Assembly: GCA_037176725.1 (NCBI GenBank)
Contig: JAZBRS010000060.1
Coordinates: forward strand, 56,014,001-56,078,000
From: Posidonia oceanica
Taxonomy: Eukaryota; Streptophyta; Magnoliopsida; Alismatales; Posidoniaceae
Direction of reading: 5' to 3'
Length of the DNA stretch: 64,000 nt
In this document: one piece after another, positions 1 to 10,633 of the stretch
Layout of the letters: every line of letters starts with the position of its first letter
Numbering within the stretch: position 1 is the stretch's first letter
The notes under the pieces: generated by a model
What the model saw: only the letters and a program-made list of their open reading frames with translations
Told to the model about the DNA's origin: nothing
The model's database searches: none
Made by a program: the position numbers and the translations under genes

Positions 1-2150
1 CAACTCCTCCGACCTCCGGCTACTTTGCTGAACCCAAAAAGTGCCGAATCGCCGCCTGAGCTCCGAAGCTTCTGTCCAACCGACTGGGAAGCGCCGGAAG
101 AACGTCCTGAAGCGGCTCCAGCCTTCGCGAGCAGCTGACGACTACCGCAGCGACCGGACGACCTCCACCGGCGACTGCTGAAGCCACCGACATCGGGAGG
201 ACGACTCAGACGCGGAAAGAGGTGATTCTCTACACCCTTAGCTTCCTCTTCTTCCCCTACTGCTTCTCCGCCCTTTAGAAGTAAGCTTCCGGCCCTCCTG
301 CTCCGATGCCACTCTCCGATCAGATCGTCTTCTCCGGCGAGCTCTTCCGGTCGCCACGTCGTTCCGGCCAGCGGAACGTGGCTCCAGCGGCCGTCTGAGC
401 TCCGCATGAACCTCAGGAGTGTTCTCCGGCCCTCAGAACGCAGCATCGCTGCATCGAACGACCGGACGGACCTTCTGAAGCACTGCAGAGCTCCGGCGAC
501 CGTTCCAGCTCGCTCCAGGCCGCGTCGTCCTCCGCCGATCGCCGTCCGACCTCCGCCAGCACCGCCTCCGCCGATCAGCGCCTCCCTCAGCCCCTTGTGC
601 CGGCGGCCGCAAGCTCTGGTAGCTCACTGCTACAGTGCTCACAGTCGTCGGCCAACACTGTTCATTTATTTTCTCTTTAGTATAGTTTTTTTGTGAATAT
701 TGCATGCGTAGCCTAAGTTCTTTCATTTTTGCGTTCTGGTCCTTATATCATTTAATCTGCTGTCTTTTTTATTTAAAACCATGCTAAATTGCATTAAATG
801 TTTCTATTTTTCTGTATTTGCAATCCAGTCCGTTTACTGTGCTTTTTAGTTATAAAAATTTATGCTTCAGCCCTCCTGTTTTCAATTATTGCACATAGGT
901 CCTGCAGTAAATCATTCAATTTAAATGCATGAACTTTACCATATAATATTGCATTCTGTACCCCTGTATTTTACTGTTTTTGCATCTTAATCCCATGCAC
1001 TGTAGAACTTAGGTTTTAATTTTAATTTTTGGTTGATGCATTGCACATTTGTCCCTCTGTCTTTTCATTTTTGCATATAGGTCCTTTTTAAATGCACAGT
1101 AATCATTCTGCATGCATTTTAGCTTATTGCATTGCATTTTCAACCCTGCATTTTGTGAAAATTGCATGTCAGTCCACAGTCAGTGTTTTCAGTGCATATT
1201 TTGCTTATTAAATTGCATTTTTGACCCTGCATGATTTGAAAATTACACATAGGTCCCTTGCATCCTTATAAAAATCATTTAAATGCATGTTTTGACTCTG
1301 AAATTGCATTTTAGCCCCCCATGTTTGCAAAATTGCATGTAGGTCCCCCACTTGCATTCCCAGACTCCGTAAGACCCTGTTTTTCTGGAAAAATTGCATT
1401 TTAGACCCTAGAGTTTTTCAAAATTGCATTCTGACTTGCAACATGTTTTCAAAACTTCCTCTGATGCATACCCACCTTTAAAATTGCATTTTTTTAACCA
1501 GTCCTTTGCAAAACTGCCCTCTGTCCCTTCTTTTTTCAAAAACCCTGCCTGAAAGCCCCATGTTTTTCCAAACTTTGCATTTAAACTCCTTTTTTTCTTT
1601 TTAAAAATGCATTTGAATCCCTGTTTTTTTTCCAAAAATCTCCCTTCTTGTCTTTTTTTGCTCCCTGCATGCATTTGCATTCACTTAGTCTTGCATCCAG
1701 CATCCCTTTGCACACACTAAGTCCCTTTAGCTCCCTTTCACCTGGGAGGACCTTTTGCACACCCCTAGGACCTCCTGAACACTTAGATCTGCTCTTCTCC
1801 CCTGTTCTGGCCCTCCGGCCTTGAAGCTGCGATATCTTCCAATCCGGCCGTTGGATCTTCTCAAACAAGCTACCCAGACGACCGCGGCGAAGCGCTCTTC
1901 AGCATGGACCCAGCAGATTTCAGATCAGGCTCCAGGATTTCCAGGTATGTCCTCCTGAACCCCTGCATTGCATTCATTTGCATATCATTTGCATTGTTTG
2001 CCTCGTTTTCGCTTTCTGTCTCTTTGAGCATGTAGAATAAGGCCTCCTCTTCTTGTCTATCAACTCCAATCCCCGTTTCGCGTACTCTTGGGTGTTTTGT
2101 GTTGTGTTTTCCCTAGATTCACCACTTAATGCGACTTTCTTCCCCCTTTT

Positions 2151-2202
2151 CCACGATCCGATCGCATCGCGAGCTTTGGGCAGCGTGCGAGACATATCGT
2201 GG
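2151..2202 (+). other. Conserved bulged stem-loop in the LTR leader
   Basis: Outer arms CCACGAT (2151-2157) and ATCGTGG (2196-2202) enclose inner arms TCGCATCGC (2162-2170) and GCGTGCGA (2183-2190). Related modules lie at 21110-21161, in the solo LTR at 32130-32181, in G at 62732-62783 (minus) and, altered, in the B 3' LTR near 46236-46290 with outer arms CACGG/CCGTG. The role is unknown; in a leader RNA such a structure could act in packaging, dimerisation or translation. Confidence 0.55.
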
Positions 2203-2399
2203 AGCGGTTTAGTGGGAAACAGCCACAAAGGAATGGTAATCCCTCTACTTGCCCCTCTTCCCCTTTGTAGGTCTTCTCACCTACTCTGTGTGGCCCTAAA
2301 CAGCGTCTGTTCTCACACACGCGCTGTTTTGCTTCTCTTTTGCCTCTCCTAGTCTTTTTCCTTGCATTTGCATTCGCATGACTTTTCCGAGGTTTTTAT

Positions 2400-2600
2400 C
2401 TCGCTGCTTTTGGCACTGTTTTGCGTGCCTGCTTTGTCTTTTGCGTCGTTTCACGCGCTCGCCTTGTTTTGGCACCGTTTTGCGTGCCCGCTGCTGCCTT
2501 TTGCATCGTTTTGCGTGTCATTCTATTTTCTCGTCCTGTTTTTGCGTGTCGCCTTGCTTCTCGCCTCGTTTTGCGCGTTTTACGCCGTTTTCCCTTGCAT
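2400..2600 (+). repeat. Minisatellite in the predicted leader intron (GTTTTGCGTGCC type)
   Basis: Degenerate repeats of about 30 bp share TTTGGCACCGTTTTGCGTGCC-like cores. Homologous arrays are at 21360-21560, much expanded at 32385-32720 (about 10 units) in the solo LTR, and at 62150-62580 (about 13 units, minus) in G. Long Cys/Phe-rich or Lys/Arg-rich open frames over these arrays in all frames are repeat artefacts. Confidence 0.8.
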
Positions 2601-2860
2601 GTCGATCGCATTGCATGGTTTTGCCGTTGTTTTGCTTTTTCGCTTGCATTTGCATATAGGGCTGTGATGCTTACTACCTGGAGTTCTCACGAGCTGGGTT
2701 TCGTCCGGTTCGGAACACAGACAGCGTAGCTGAGCACTTAGAGAGCACGTTTACTTCTTTGCTTTGCATCTCTCCACTTAGAGCACACCTTGAGCATTCA
2801 TTTAGGCATTCATAGGCACATAGGCATTCAAATCTGCATTTCCCTGCGTATGCGAGCGTA

Positions 2861-2940
2861 AGCCTAGAAAGACCGATTCTCGGGCGTGTCGGGGGTGCCT
2901 AACACCTTCCCCGCACGTAACAGGAGTCCTTGCCCTGTCT
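2861..2940 (+). promoter_or_regulatory. Most conserved GC-rich block of the LTR
   Basis: The block around CGGGCGTGTCGGGGGTGCC followed by TAACACCTTCCCCGC is kept with few changes in every LTR here: 2861-2940, 21820-21899, 22273-22350, 32991-33064, 45922-46000 and 61798-61870 (minus). It contains a small hairpin GGTG-CCTAA-CACC flanked by G and C runs. Flanking sequence is far more diverged, so the block looks constrained. Its function is unknown; RNA 3' end formation, packaging or strong-stop transfer are options. Confidence 0.6.
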
Positions 2941-3110
2941 TTTGGCCCGCAATGACCATATCGCCCTTATCCTAAGCTAGAGTCATCTCATTTGCATTCA
3001 TTTGCATTTGTTTTCCCTTGCATTGCTTTGCTTTGCGTTTCTTGCTTGGTTTTGCGTGTTTAATCCACGCATTTCCCCCGGTTTTCCTCGTCTTCCGTTA
3101 ATAGACTTGG

Positions 3111-3119
3111 TGGTGACTC
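3111..3119 (+). other. PBS-like relic inside the LTR
   Basis: TGGTGACTC here is a one-base variant of TGGCGACTC, which is intact in the A 3' LTR (22070-22078), the solo LTR (33240-33248), the B 5' LTR (22479-22488), the B 3' LTR (46131-46140) and G (61612-61620, minus). It lies 112-113 or 167 bp before the LTR end and matches 9-11 nt of the working primer site. It may be a former PBS engulfed when the LTR grew. Confidence 0.55.
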
Positions 3120-3233
3120 TGATTTGTCTTATCTTCCTCTTTTCTCCTCGATTTTAAGTATTTTCAAGTTGAGCCTCTTCCTCAGATCAATCGCCGCTAA
3201 TAGTAAGCCTGATTCCGATTGGGAATACTACAG

Positions 3234-3251
3234 TGGCGACTCCGCTGGGGA
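3234..3251 (+). other. Primer-binding site of element A
   Basis: TGGCGACTCCGCTGGGGA starts two bases after the LTR end (CA at 3231-3232). Its TGG start fits pairing with a tRNA CCA end. The sequence resembles the tRNA-Arg type primer sites known for Ogre/Tat elements; the tRNA identity is from memory of the lineage. B carries TGGCGACTCCACTAGGGA at the matching place. Confidence 0.88.
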
Positions 3252-4556
3252 TGCCAGACTCCGACTTTCGTTCCTGGCTTTTTCACTCGCCTATTTTGCA
3301 GCTTTGTCTGCCTTGTGTGCCTTCTTCGCCTGTTTTGCTCGCTTTTCTGTGCAAACTCCTAGCAAGTCGCTTCGTGGCTACTTTGCTTAGGTTTTGCACC
3401 TCTTTCGCCTCGGTTTGCGCTCCCTTTTGCTTGGCTTTGCTTCTCTGCTTGTTTATTTACTTATTGTCTTGCTTATGCTCTTACTTCCTTTACAGCTTAC
3501 TTGTCTTTACTTTCCTTGCCTTACTTGCTTTTTACCGCTTTATTCTCGTACATTGCATGTCTGCATACTTGTTTGGCTACGATGCATGCTTTTTGAATGC
3601 TGAATGCTTTTTTTACACCTTTGCTATGTCACTACACACACACATACCTTGCATACATGCCTTTTGACTTGATGAATGTTTTTCTTCACCATCATGCCCA
3701 CAAACACTCGCACATGCCATGCACTTGCCTTTTGTTGTGTTGTATGTTGTTTGCCTGCCATGATTGATTGATTTTCTTCCCTTTCGCACATGCCATGTTT
3801 AGGATAGTAGAAACTTGTTTGCTCTCCCCATGGTTAACTAAAAACCGCAAGTAAAAAGAACTTCTAGGAGCAACTAGAGACTACAAACAATCCTTCACCC
3901 CCTTTGGTTAATAAAATGCGCAAGATAAAAAACTCTAATCATTTGCAAAAGCATCATATAGGGCATGCATTCTTCTCATCTGAGTCCACCTACTAGTCTG
4001 CGAAGGACGGTCCCGGCTTCTTGTTCTACCACTTTGGGCGTGGCACAAGTCGGTCGGTCTGCCCCCCCTTGTCCGGGGGTCGTGTCGGTGTTAGTAGAGG
4101 GTACCACCCACGCTTTGGCGTGGTAGAGACCACCAACGCACCACCCTGTCATTTCCTGAGCTTTGGGCCGGGAGTTAGACAGGGAACCTACTTTTTTGAC
4201 CTGAGTCGGTGACCCGTACACCCAGGGATACCCGAAGTAGATTACCTTACTAGGACACACTAGTTAGGTGAGGGGGCATACTAGAAAGCATGCATATCAT
4301 TCATGCCATTTAACTAACTCATTTGCATTCATCTTTTAGTTTCTAACCCCTAATTTCCTTCTGTTGTGTCAGCGTGATCGGTAAGCGAGTTTCCCCTTGC
4401 TAGAGCTTGAGTACCGACCTCTGTTGGCACCCCTTTTGCTACTTCATTCGCGACCATTCCCCCTTTGAGCTATCCGCATTTGCGACGATAGCTCCTCGTA
4501 AGATTCACCGCTTGAATATCCGTCGCAGCCCTGTTCTCACGCGCTCTAGGTCAGCA
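3252..4556 (+). other. Untranslated gag leader of element A with conserved structured part
   Basis: There is no plausible gene. The first 700 bp are T-rich with CTTGC/TTGC words. The part 3970-4265 is well conserved with B (23250-23545) although surrounding sequence is not. It contains hairpins: CCCCC-TTGTCC-GGGGG near 4063-4079, CCACGC-TTTG-GCGTGG near 4108-4124, and CCCTGTC (4144-4150) with GACAGGG (4178-4184). In B the last stem reads CGTC/GACG, a compensated change. A packaging or translation role is an inference. Confidence 0.6.
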
Positions 4557-7500
4557 ATGGCCCAGTACGTTAGTTAGCCTTCTTTTACTCCTGTCACGGA
4601 GGGTGTTTCCGTTCCGGCCCCTCCGGTTGCTCCTTCTGTCCCTCTTGTTCCCCCTCCGACGCCAGGGCTTCCTCCTCTGACGTCTCTAGGTTCTCAGTAC
4701 GTCCCGGGACAGTGGCAAGCATCTCTCCCTCTGGATCCGGTCGCCGAGTCTATCTTGACGACCGTTACCCGCGTTCCGGAGACGCTACTGCCCCCTCCGT
4801 CCCAGGGATACGTCGCTTTCGACATCCCTTCCACCGCTGCTGCGACCTTTTCTGTAGAATCCTTCCCTCTCGGACAGTCTGTGTCCGTGCCACTTGATTC
4901 TCAGCCCCCGCCGGCACTGCACTTCAGCGTCCCCACTGGCGAGACGCCTGAGGTGCAGTACCAGCACCTGATGGAGCTTGCCCAGAGACTGCAGGGCATG
5001 GCTCTATCAGTTCGTCCTTCCTCTATTCCTGTCGTTCCTGAGGTTGCTTTGAGGCCAGTTCCTGCATTTCATGCATCAACCTCCACCCCTCCGCCTCGAC
5101 CATCGTCTCAACTGCTCACGGTTCCGACGATGGGGGCCCATTTACCGCCTCCTACCGCACAACACTTAGCACAGCATACTCCAATCCCCTTTGGTGGTCA
5201 GTCCTTTGGACCGGCTGGAGCCCAGTACCTCACTAGCTCGTTGTCTGGCACCCCGCCTGTGCAGCAACTAGGGCTCCGTCATCCTACCCCTATCCTAGCA
5301 CAGCATGGCATCAACTCTTCTCCTCTGCATCAAGTCCAGCATCCTGCACACACTCCTGCATACACAGTCCCCCAGCACGGATACGCCGGCCATCCCGTTG
5401 CTCCACCAGGCGACGCTATGGTAGATCCAGAGGAGCACTTAGGTGCGACTCATTCGGCGTATGTGCTCGCTACCCCTGCTGATCCCTCTCCTCCAGCAGC
5501 AATTCCAGACCCCATCAATAACCAGATGGACGTCTTGGAGAAAGCACTACGACTAGTGCAGGGTACTGAGCACCAGACCTACCAATTCCGGGACCTCTGC
5601 TGCTTTCCAGAGGCGGTACTCCCTCCGAAGTTCAAAATCCCGGACTTCGAGAAGTATAATGGTAGGGGCTGCCCCATAGCACACCTGAAGGCGTATTGCG
5701 GTGATCTCGCTTAGCTTCAGGCTGACGAGAGGTTACTGATCCGCCTGTTCCAGAAGAGTTTGACTGGGCCGGCACTCAAGTGGTTCACATCGCTTGATAT
5801 GTCAGCCATCAAGACTTGGAACGACCTCAGTCAGGCGTTCTTGGAACAATACTCCTTCAACCTCGATCTGGTCCCAAAGAGGGCGGACTTGATCGCAATC
5901 AAGCAGAATTCTGGCGAGCCGTTCGGGGAGTACGTCGGCCGCTGGCGCGCCCTTGCCTCTCAGGTTCGAGATAGACCCTCTGACGAGGAGTCTATTGAGA
6001 TCGTCATCAAAGGGGCGCAGCCGTCTCTCGGAGCTCTGCTTAGCATCCAACCAGTCACTACTTTTGCGGCACTCATCAGAGCTGGAGCGCGCGTGGAGAG
6101 TTCTTTGCGGAGTGGCAACTTCCCGGCTCTCTCTACGTTCGCTAAGCAGGCAATGATCAGCAGTAACAGTGCCAACAGCAGCGCCCCCAACAATAACAGC
6201 GGCAGCAGCAACAACCGCCTGAAGAGGAAGGATTCGTCGAAAACCGCTGTTGCATTCGTCGACTCCCCTGCTGTGCCTGTTCGCTTGCCATCCCGGCCTG
6301 CCCCAACTCAGATGGTGTATGCTCCTGCACCTAGGAATCCACACACACCACAAATCACTACCACCGTTAGACCGGTCTATCCTGCCGCACCGGTTCAGCA
6401 AGGCTCATACCAGAGGCAAAGAAGGCTACCCATTGAGAAGCGGATATTCGCCCCACTGGTGGAACCGCTCACGGTCATCTTGCCAAAGGTTGCATCGCTC
6501 CTGAAGTTCCTGGAGGTTCGTCCGCCGCCAAGTCCTCTGCCGCATTGGTTTAGGCCGGACCTCTTCTGCAATTTTCATCGAAGCGCCGGGCATTCGACGG
6601 ACAATTGCTACTCCCTGCGGAACGCAATTCAGGATCTGATCGAATCGGGAACGATTGTGATCGACACGCACGAGGCATCCACTCAAGCACACACACATGC
6701 ATCTGCACATTCAGCTGTTCCCCCTCATTCTGGCATTGTCCGCCAACCTTTACCGAAGCACTCTTATCCGGGAGGGGCGGGGACCTCAGGCATTCACTCT
6801 GTCTTCCCTTCTGGGCCTGCTACCTCCGTGGTAGACCCTTCTAATCTCATCTCTGATGTTTCTGAGCCTTTCCCGGTCAGTCTCTATCTCGCGGCAGTTG
6901 CCGGCTCCGAGTCGGGAATTCACTTGATCCGACCGCGTGCCAGGCCGGAGCGCCCTCTCACGCCTCCTACTATGCTTCCTCAGGCTCAATCCCCTGTGCA
7001 CCTCCTAGCTAGGGCCCAGCCTAGTTCCCCCATCCACCTTTTAGGGCGACCTCAGCTACACCTTCTAGGCAGACCTCAACCTGCCCCAACCTTCCCACCC
7101 CAACAACCATACCCTCTAGAGAGACCTCAGTATCCTATAGGTCCCCCTGTAACCTCTCCTGTGCTCGCAACACGTGCTCCAATGGTTATTGACTTAACCT
7201 TGGACACCCATCGCGTCCCTTACAGCTACGCCACAGAAATGTGCACGGAAGTAACGCGATCGGGGAGGGTTTACAGGCCCCCAACACCGGCAATTAGACC
7301 AACTCACCCTAGACCTGTTATGCCCCCACCCTCTAGCCAACCCATAGCAGATCCAACTCCGAGCCAGCCTGTAGCTAGCCAAATCTCTGCCCAACCTGTA
7401 GTAACCCAGCTTCCTGCCACTACCCCCTTAGAGCTTGCCCAACCAACCCCTCTTGCCAAAAAGAGCCAACCCAAGGCAGACTTGACCTCCCAGCTTAAGA

Positions 7501-8276
7501 AGGTCAAAGCTGACATTTCCATCTGGGACTTGATCCACACCTCTGCCGAACATCGCGAGGCTTTTCTTCGCGTGTTCCAGGCTGCCTGTGTGTCCCAGTC
7601 TATTGAGCCTTCAGCCTTGGAGAGCATGGTTGGGTTGATTGTGGAGCCCCAGGTCATCTCTTTTACGAGTGATGAGCTGCCTCCAGCGGGGATTAATCAT
7701 AACCAGCCCCTGTTCGTCACGGTTCAGTTCAAAAGCTTTCGCATTCCCCTAACACTGGTTGATAACGGGTCAGGCCTTAACGTCTGCCCCTTGCGTACAG
7801 CAACCAAGCTCGGATTCAAAGCCAAGGACATCACACCAGCCGTGAGGGGAATGACAGCTTTTGACAACACCCACCATGACGCTTTGGGGGTTCTGATTAT
7901 TCCTCTCGCTATTGGCCCGGTCGTCTTCGATGTAGAATTCTATGTCGTCGACTTGAAGCCCAACTTCAATCTTCTGCTTGGGCGCCCTTGGCTCCACAAG
8001 CATCAGGTCCTTCCTTCGACCCTCCATCGAATGATAAAGTACCGTTGCGGCGATGATGTCATTGTCGTCATGGCGGAGAACTTTGAGAAGGAGCGGATCG
8101 AAGCAGTCTCCCCCGTGTCTTCGCAATCTATCCCGTTTGACCCCGAGACTTCTGAAGCCCTATATCGCGTTAATCGGTGCGAGCCGGTTAACTTCATTCC
8201 TGATCTTGAACGCGTCAACTCCTTGACCGTTCACAGCAACCCCTTTCGAATGGTCGAGAATGAATGTCACAGGTAG
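4557..8276 (+). pseudogene. gag-pro: Gag-protease of element A, one frame with three TAG codons
   Basis: This would encode the structural Gag and the aspartic protease of a Tat element. The start MAQ at 4557 matches the MAQ start in B and D. A Pro/Gln-rich N-terminus (about residues 1-350) is followed by a capsid-like core (about 358-520; LTGPALKWF and FLEQYSFNLDL motifs), a Cys-x2-His-x4-His-x4-Cys knuckle near residue 671, a Pro-rich linker, and a protease near residue 1067 with DNGS in place of DTG and GRPWLHKH downstream. In-frame TAGs lie at 4575-4577, 5712-5714 (CAG in B) and 8274-8276 (TGG in B). There are no frameshifts. It is disabled but little decayed. Confidence 0.88.
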
Positions 8277-9854
8277 GGTTACGTAAAGGGTACGCCGCTC
8301 GGGCGTCACGGCCAGGGGATCGCAGAGCCGATCGTAGCAGTGGAGCGGAGGAAATCTGAAGGCCTCGGCTACGAACCCAAGGTCAACGAAGATCACTGCT
8401 TTCAGCTCAACAATCCAGAACCAGCCATTCCCAGAGACCTCACTAACTTTACCAGTGCAGGAATCCTGGGATCGACCGACGATCAAGACACGGCGCCGAC
8501 AGAGGATTGGGTGTGTGTTGAGGACTACTACTCGGATGAGGAGCAGTCTTGCACAACAGAGGCAGTCCCAACCGGCACAGCAGAAACAGTAATCAGAGCA
8601 GAGGCCACACAGTCAGTTTATTCAGCTTTCCCTCTGGCAGATACAGCAGGCAGCTCAGCAGGCCCTGTGGCAAAACTAGCAGGCTCTCACTCTTTTGCAG
8701 CCACATCTGCATCTCAAGAACAGACAGCAGCAGCGCAGGAGTCCGAGACACTCCTTCTGGAAGAACCAAGCATGCTACCAGCGGTCACAGTTACATCAGT
8801 GCCACTGTCCCTCTCTCTAGAGGGGCAGTTAATCAACTCAGTCAGCAGCGTGACTCAGCCCGCTTCAGCAGCCACATCTCCAGGAATGCAGCCGGCGCAG
8901 TCCGCTTCGCATCCTCCTGACAACCAGCAGCAGCTCTCATGGCAAGACCCCATGGCGTCAGAGGCTGCACTCTCTCAGTTACGGTCCGATACAAAAGGCC
9001 AACTGAGCACTACACTCTCCGGGCCCTTGAGCCCTCCGAAAAGCACCCCTGCTTACTCTCCAACAGTGACCCTGGCAGCTTATCCATCTGTGGCACCGCT
9101 GACCTGCCTATTTGGGCCTTCTACATCGGAGTTGCCACCATCGAGCGCGCTTGTGAATCAGATCATGCAGATTCCAAGGGCAGCAATCCGTCTTGCAGCC
9201 GGGCCAGTGCCGCAGGCCCCCGGCGCCTACTACGTCGACTCCCACTCAGACGAAGAAGAAGGAGTGGCGATAGAAGCCCAGGTCGATTCTTGGATGTCCG
9301 ACTTAGAGCTACCTTATCAAAAACAACTCAAGTCGATAGCAGAAGACCTGACAGAGCACCAAGCTGCAGAAAGGAAAGGGAAAGCCGTAGTTACGGACCC
9401 TCTACTGCAAGAAGACCATGCCTCTATCATGGTCCTGGAAGAAGACTCAGCAGCACCGGACTCCCCTAGACCAGATGAGCTCATAACTCTCCAATCGGAA
9501 GGCGGGTCTAGGTGGTTTGTGCAACACATGCCTCACTTAAGCAGCACAGCGAGCGGCGATGCTCAGATCAGCCGCCAGTCCGGCATATCCTCCACAAGCA
9601 CACTAGAAGACCCAGAGGAGGAAGCATCAGCAGTGCAAGTAGCAGCAGTAACAGAGCAGAAAGCGGAATCAGTAACAGAGCTGTCAACAGCCTCAGCAGC
9701 AGAACAGTCAGCAATTTCAGCAGCAGAATCAGCAAGGCCCCCCCGCAACAGTTGCATAATATGTCTTCGTCATGGCCTTTCTCCACCTGGGGGATCGATG
9801 TCATTGGCGCCATCCACCCTGCTGCTTCAAATGGTCATCGCCACATTCTGGTAG
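8277..9854 (+). pseudogene. Protease-RT linker with G-patch-like motif, cut by deletion
   Basis: Same frame as gag-protease, continuing after TAG 8274. It opens with a G-patch-like stretch (GTPLGRHGQGI, then EGLGYEP), typical between protease and RT in this lineage. A Ser/Ala/Glu/Gln-rich linker follows, with acidic patches (EDYYSDEE, DSHSDEEEG). Around 9740-9765 the sequence jumps to the region just before the integrase core, so about 2.6 kb of RT-RNase H present in B is gone. The frame then runs out of phase through integrase sequence and stops at 9854. The last 40 or so residues are therefore out-of-frame readthrough. Confidence 0.75.
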
Positions 9855-10633
9855 CGATCGATTACTTTACCAAGTGGGTGGAAGCGGCCTCTTATAAGAC
9901 AGTCACCGCTGTGGCAACAGAAAAGTTTATCAAGAACAATATCGTTGCCCGATATGGGGTCCCGCACTCAATCATCTCTGATAATGGCACAAACTTCATT
10001 GCCAAAAGGATCGAGGAATATCTGCAAAGTCTCAAGATCACGCATCATCGATCCTCGCCCTATCGGCCACAGATGAACGGAGCAGTGGAGTCTGCAAACA
10101 AGAACATTGTCAAGATTCTGAAGAAGATGGCAGAAATCCACAAGGATTGGCACGACAAGCTCCCGTACGCACTCTGGGCGTACAGGACATCAATTCGGAC
10201 CTCCACAGGAGCCACCCCGTACTCTCTGGTGTACGGCATGGAAGCGGTGTTACCTGTTGAAGTAGAGATCCCCTCTCTGCGGATCCTACGAGAAGCTGAG
10301 TTGGAAGAGGCAGAATGGGTCGAAGACCGCTGCATCCAACTGAATTTAATCGATGAGCGCAGACTGCAAGCTATGCACGACGCTCACTGCTACCAGAAGC
10401 GGATGGCCAGAGCATTCTTGAAGAAGGTCCAGCCCAGAAGCTTTCAGCCAGTGGACCTTGTCTTGCGCGCCATCCATTTGCCTGATGGTCGAGGGAAATT
10501 CCGACCTAATTGGCATGGCCCCTTCGTGGTCAAGCAGATCTTCTCGGGAGGCGCAGTAACTCTTGAGGATGTGGACCAGGTCGAGCAGTCTGAGCCTGTC
10601 AACCTCTGCTATCTCAAGAAGTACTATCAATAG
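9512..10633 (+). CDS. int: Integrase catalytic core and C-terminal part (element A)
   Basis: An open frame of 373 codons with no stop. Recognisable integrase starts near 9765 (WPFSTWGIDVIG). The catalytic triad is visible: Asp in GIDVIG, Asp in SDNGTNF and Glu in AVESANKN, with exactly 35 residues between the last two (DD35E). A C-terminal part with GKFRPNWHGPF follows and the frame ends CYLKKYYQ at a TAG shared with B. The N-terminal zinc finger is deleted, and the first 80 or so codons are out-of-frame gag-linker sequence. As there is no RT, this protein alone could not copy the element; activity is doubtful. Confidence 0.85.
   Translation: MVCATHASLKQHSERRCSDQPPVRHILHKHTRRPRGGSISSASSSSNRAESGISNRAVNSLSSRTVSNFSSRISKAPPQQLHNMSSSWPFSTWGIDVIGAIHPAASNGHRHILVAIDYFTKWVEAASYKTVTAVATEKFIKNNIVARYGVPHSIISDNGTNFIAKRIEEYLQSLKITHHRSSPYRPQMNGAVESANKNIVKILKKMAEIHKDWHDKLPYALWAYRTSIRTSTGATPYSLVYGMEAVLPVEVEIPSLRILREAELEEAEWVEDRCIQLNLIDERRLQAMHDAHCYQKRMARAFLKKVQPRSFQPVDLVLRAIHLPDGRGKFRPNWHGPFVVKQIFSGGAVTLEDVDQVEQSEPVNLCYLKKYYQ

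Larger units (their letters stand above)
1945..2659 (+). other. Predicted leader intron inside the LTR
   Basis: A strong donor-like site CAG|GTATGT at 1944/1945 and an acceptor-like site GCATATAG|GG at 2659/2660 would remove 715 nt of leader. The same pair occurs in the A 3' LTR (20904-21618), in the solo LTR (31924-32788) and in G on the minus strand (62988 to 62070), where the donor is GTAAGT instead of GTATGT. Retention of both sites across diverged LTRs of different length supports splicing. No transcript evidence is available. In the B 3' LTR the donor is degraded (ATAAGT). Confidence 0.45.
1..3232 (+). mobile_element. 5' LTR of element A (3' part: leader R/U5)
   Basis: This is the last 3232 bp of a 5868-bp LTR, ending ATACTACA just before the primer site. 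By alignment with the 3' LTR, the TATA box lies upstream of the window, so everything here is transcribed leader. It holds a GC-rich stretch (1-650), an AT-rich run of degenerate repeats built on TTGCAT...TAGGTCC (about 830-1650), a hairpin (2151-2202), a minisatellite (2400-2600), a conserved GC-rich block (2861-2940) and a PBS-like relic (3111-3119). Short open frames here, such as 406-696, show no family resemblance and are not called as genes. Confidence 0.92.

Noticed and set aside
406..696. Pro/Arg-rich frame in the LTR leader (also 19365-19655) as a gene
   Set aside because: It is identical in both LTRs only because LTRs are copies. Composition is low complexity and no family is recognised; the solo LTR does not keep it.
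4575..8276. Programmed TAG readthrough or recoding in Gag-Pol
   Set aside because: Sites are not shared between A and B. Where alignable, siblings have CAG or TGG there, and the downstream bases do not fit a known readthrough context.
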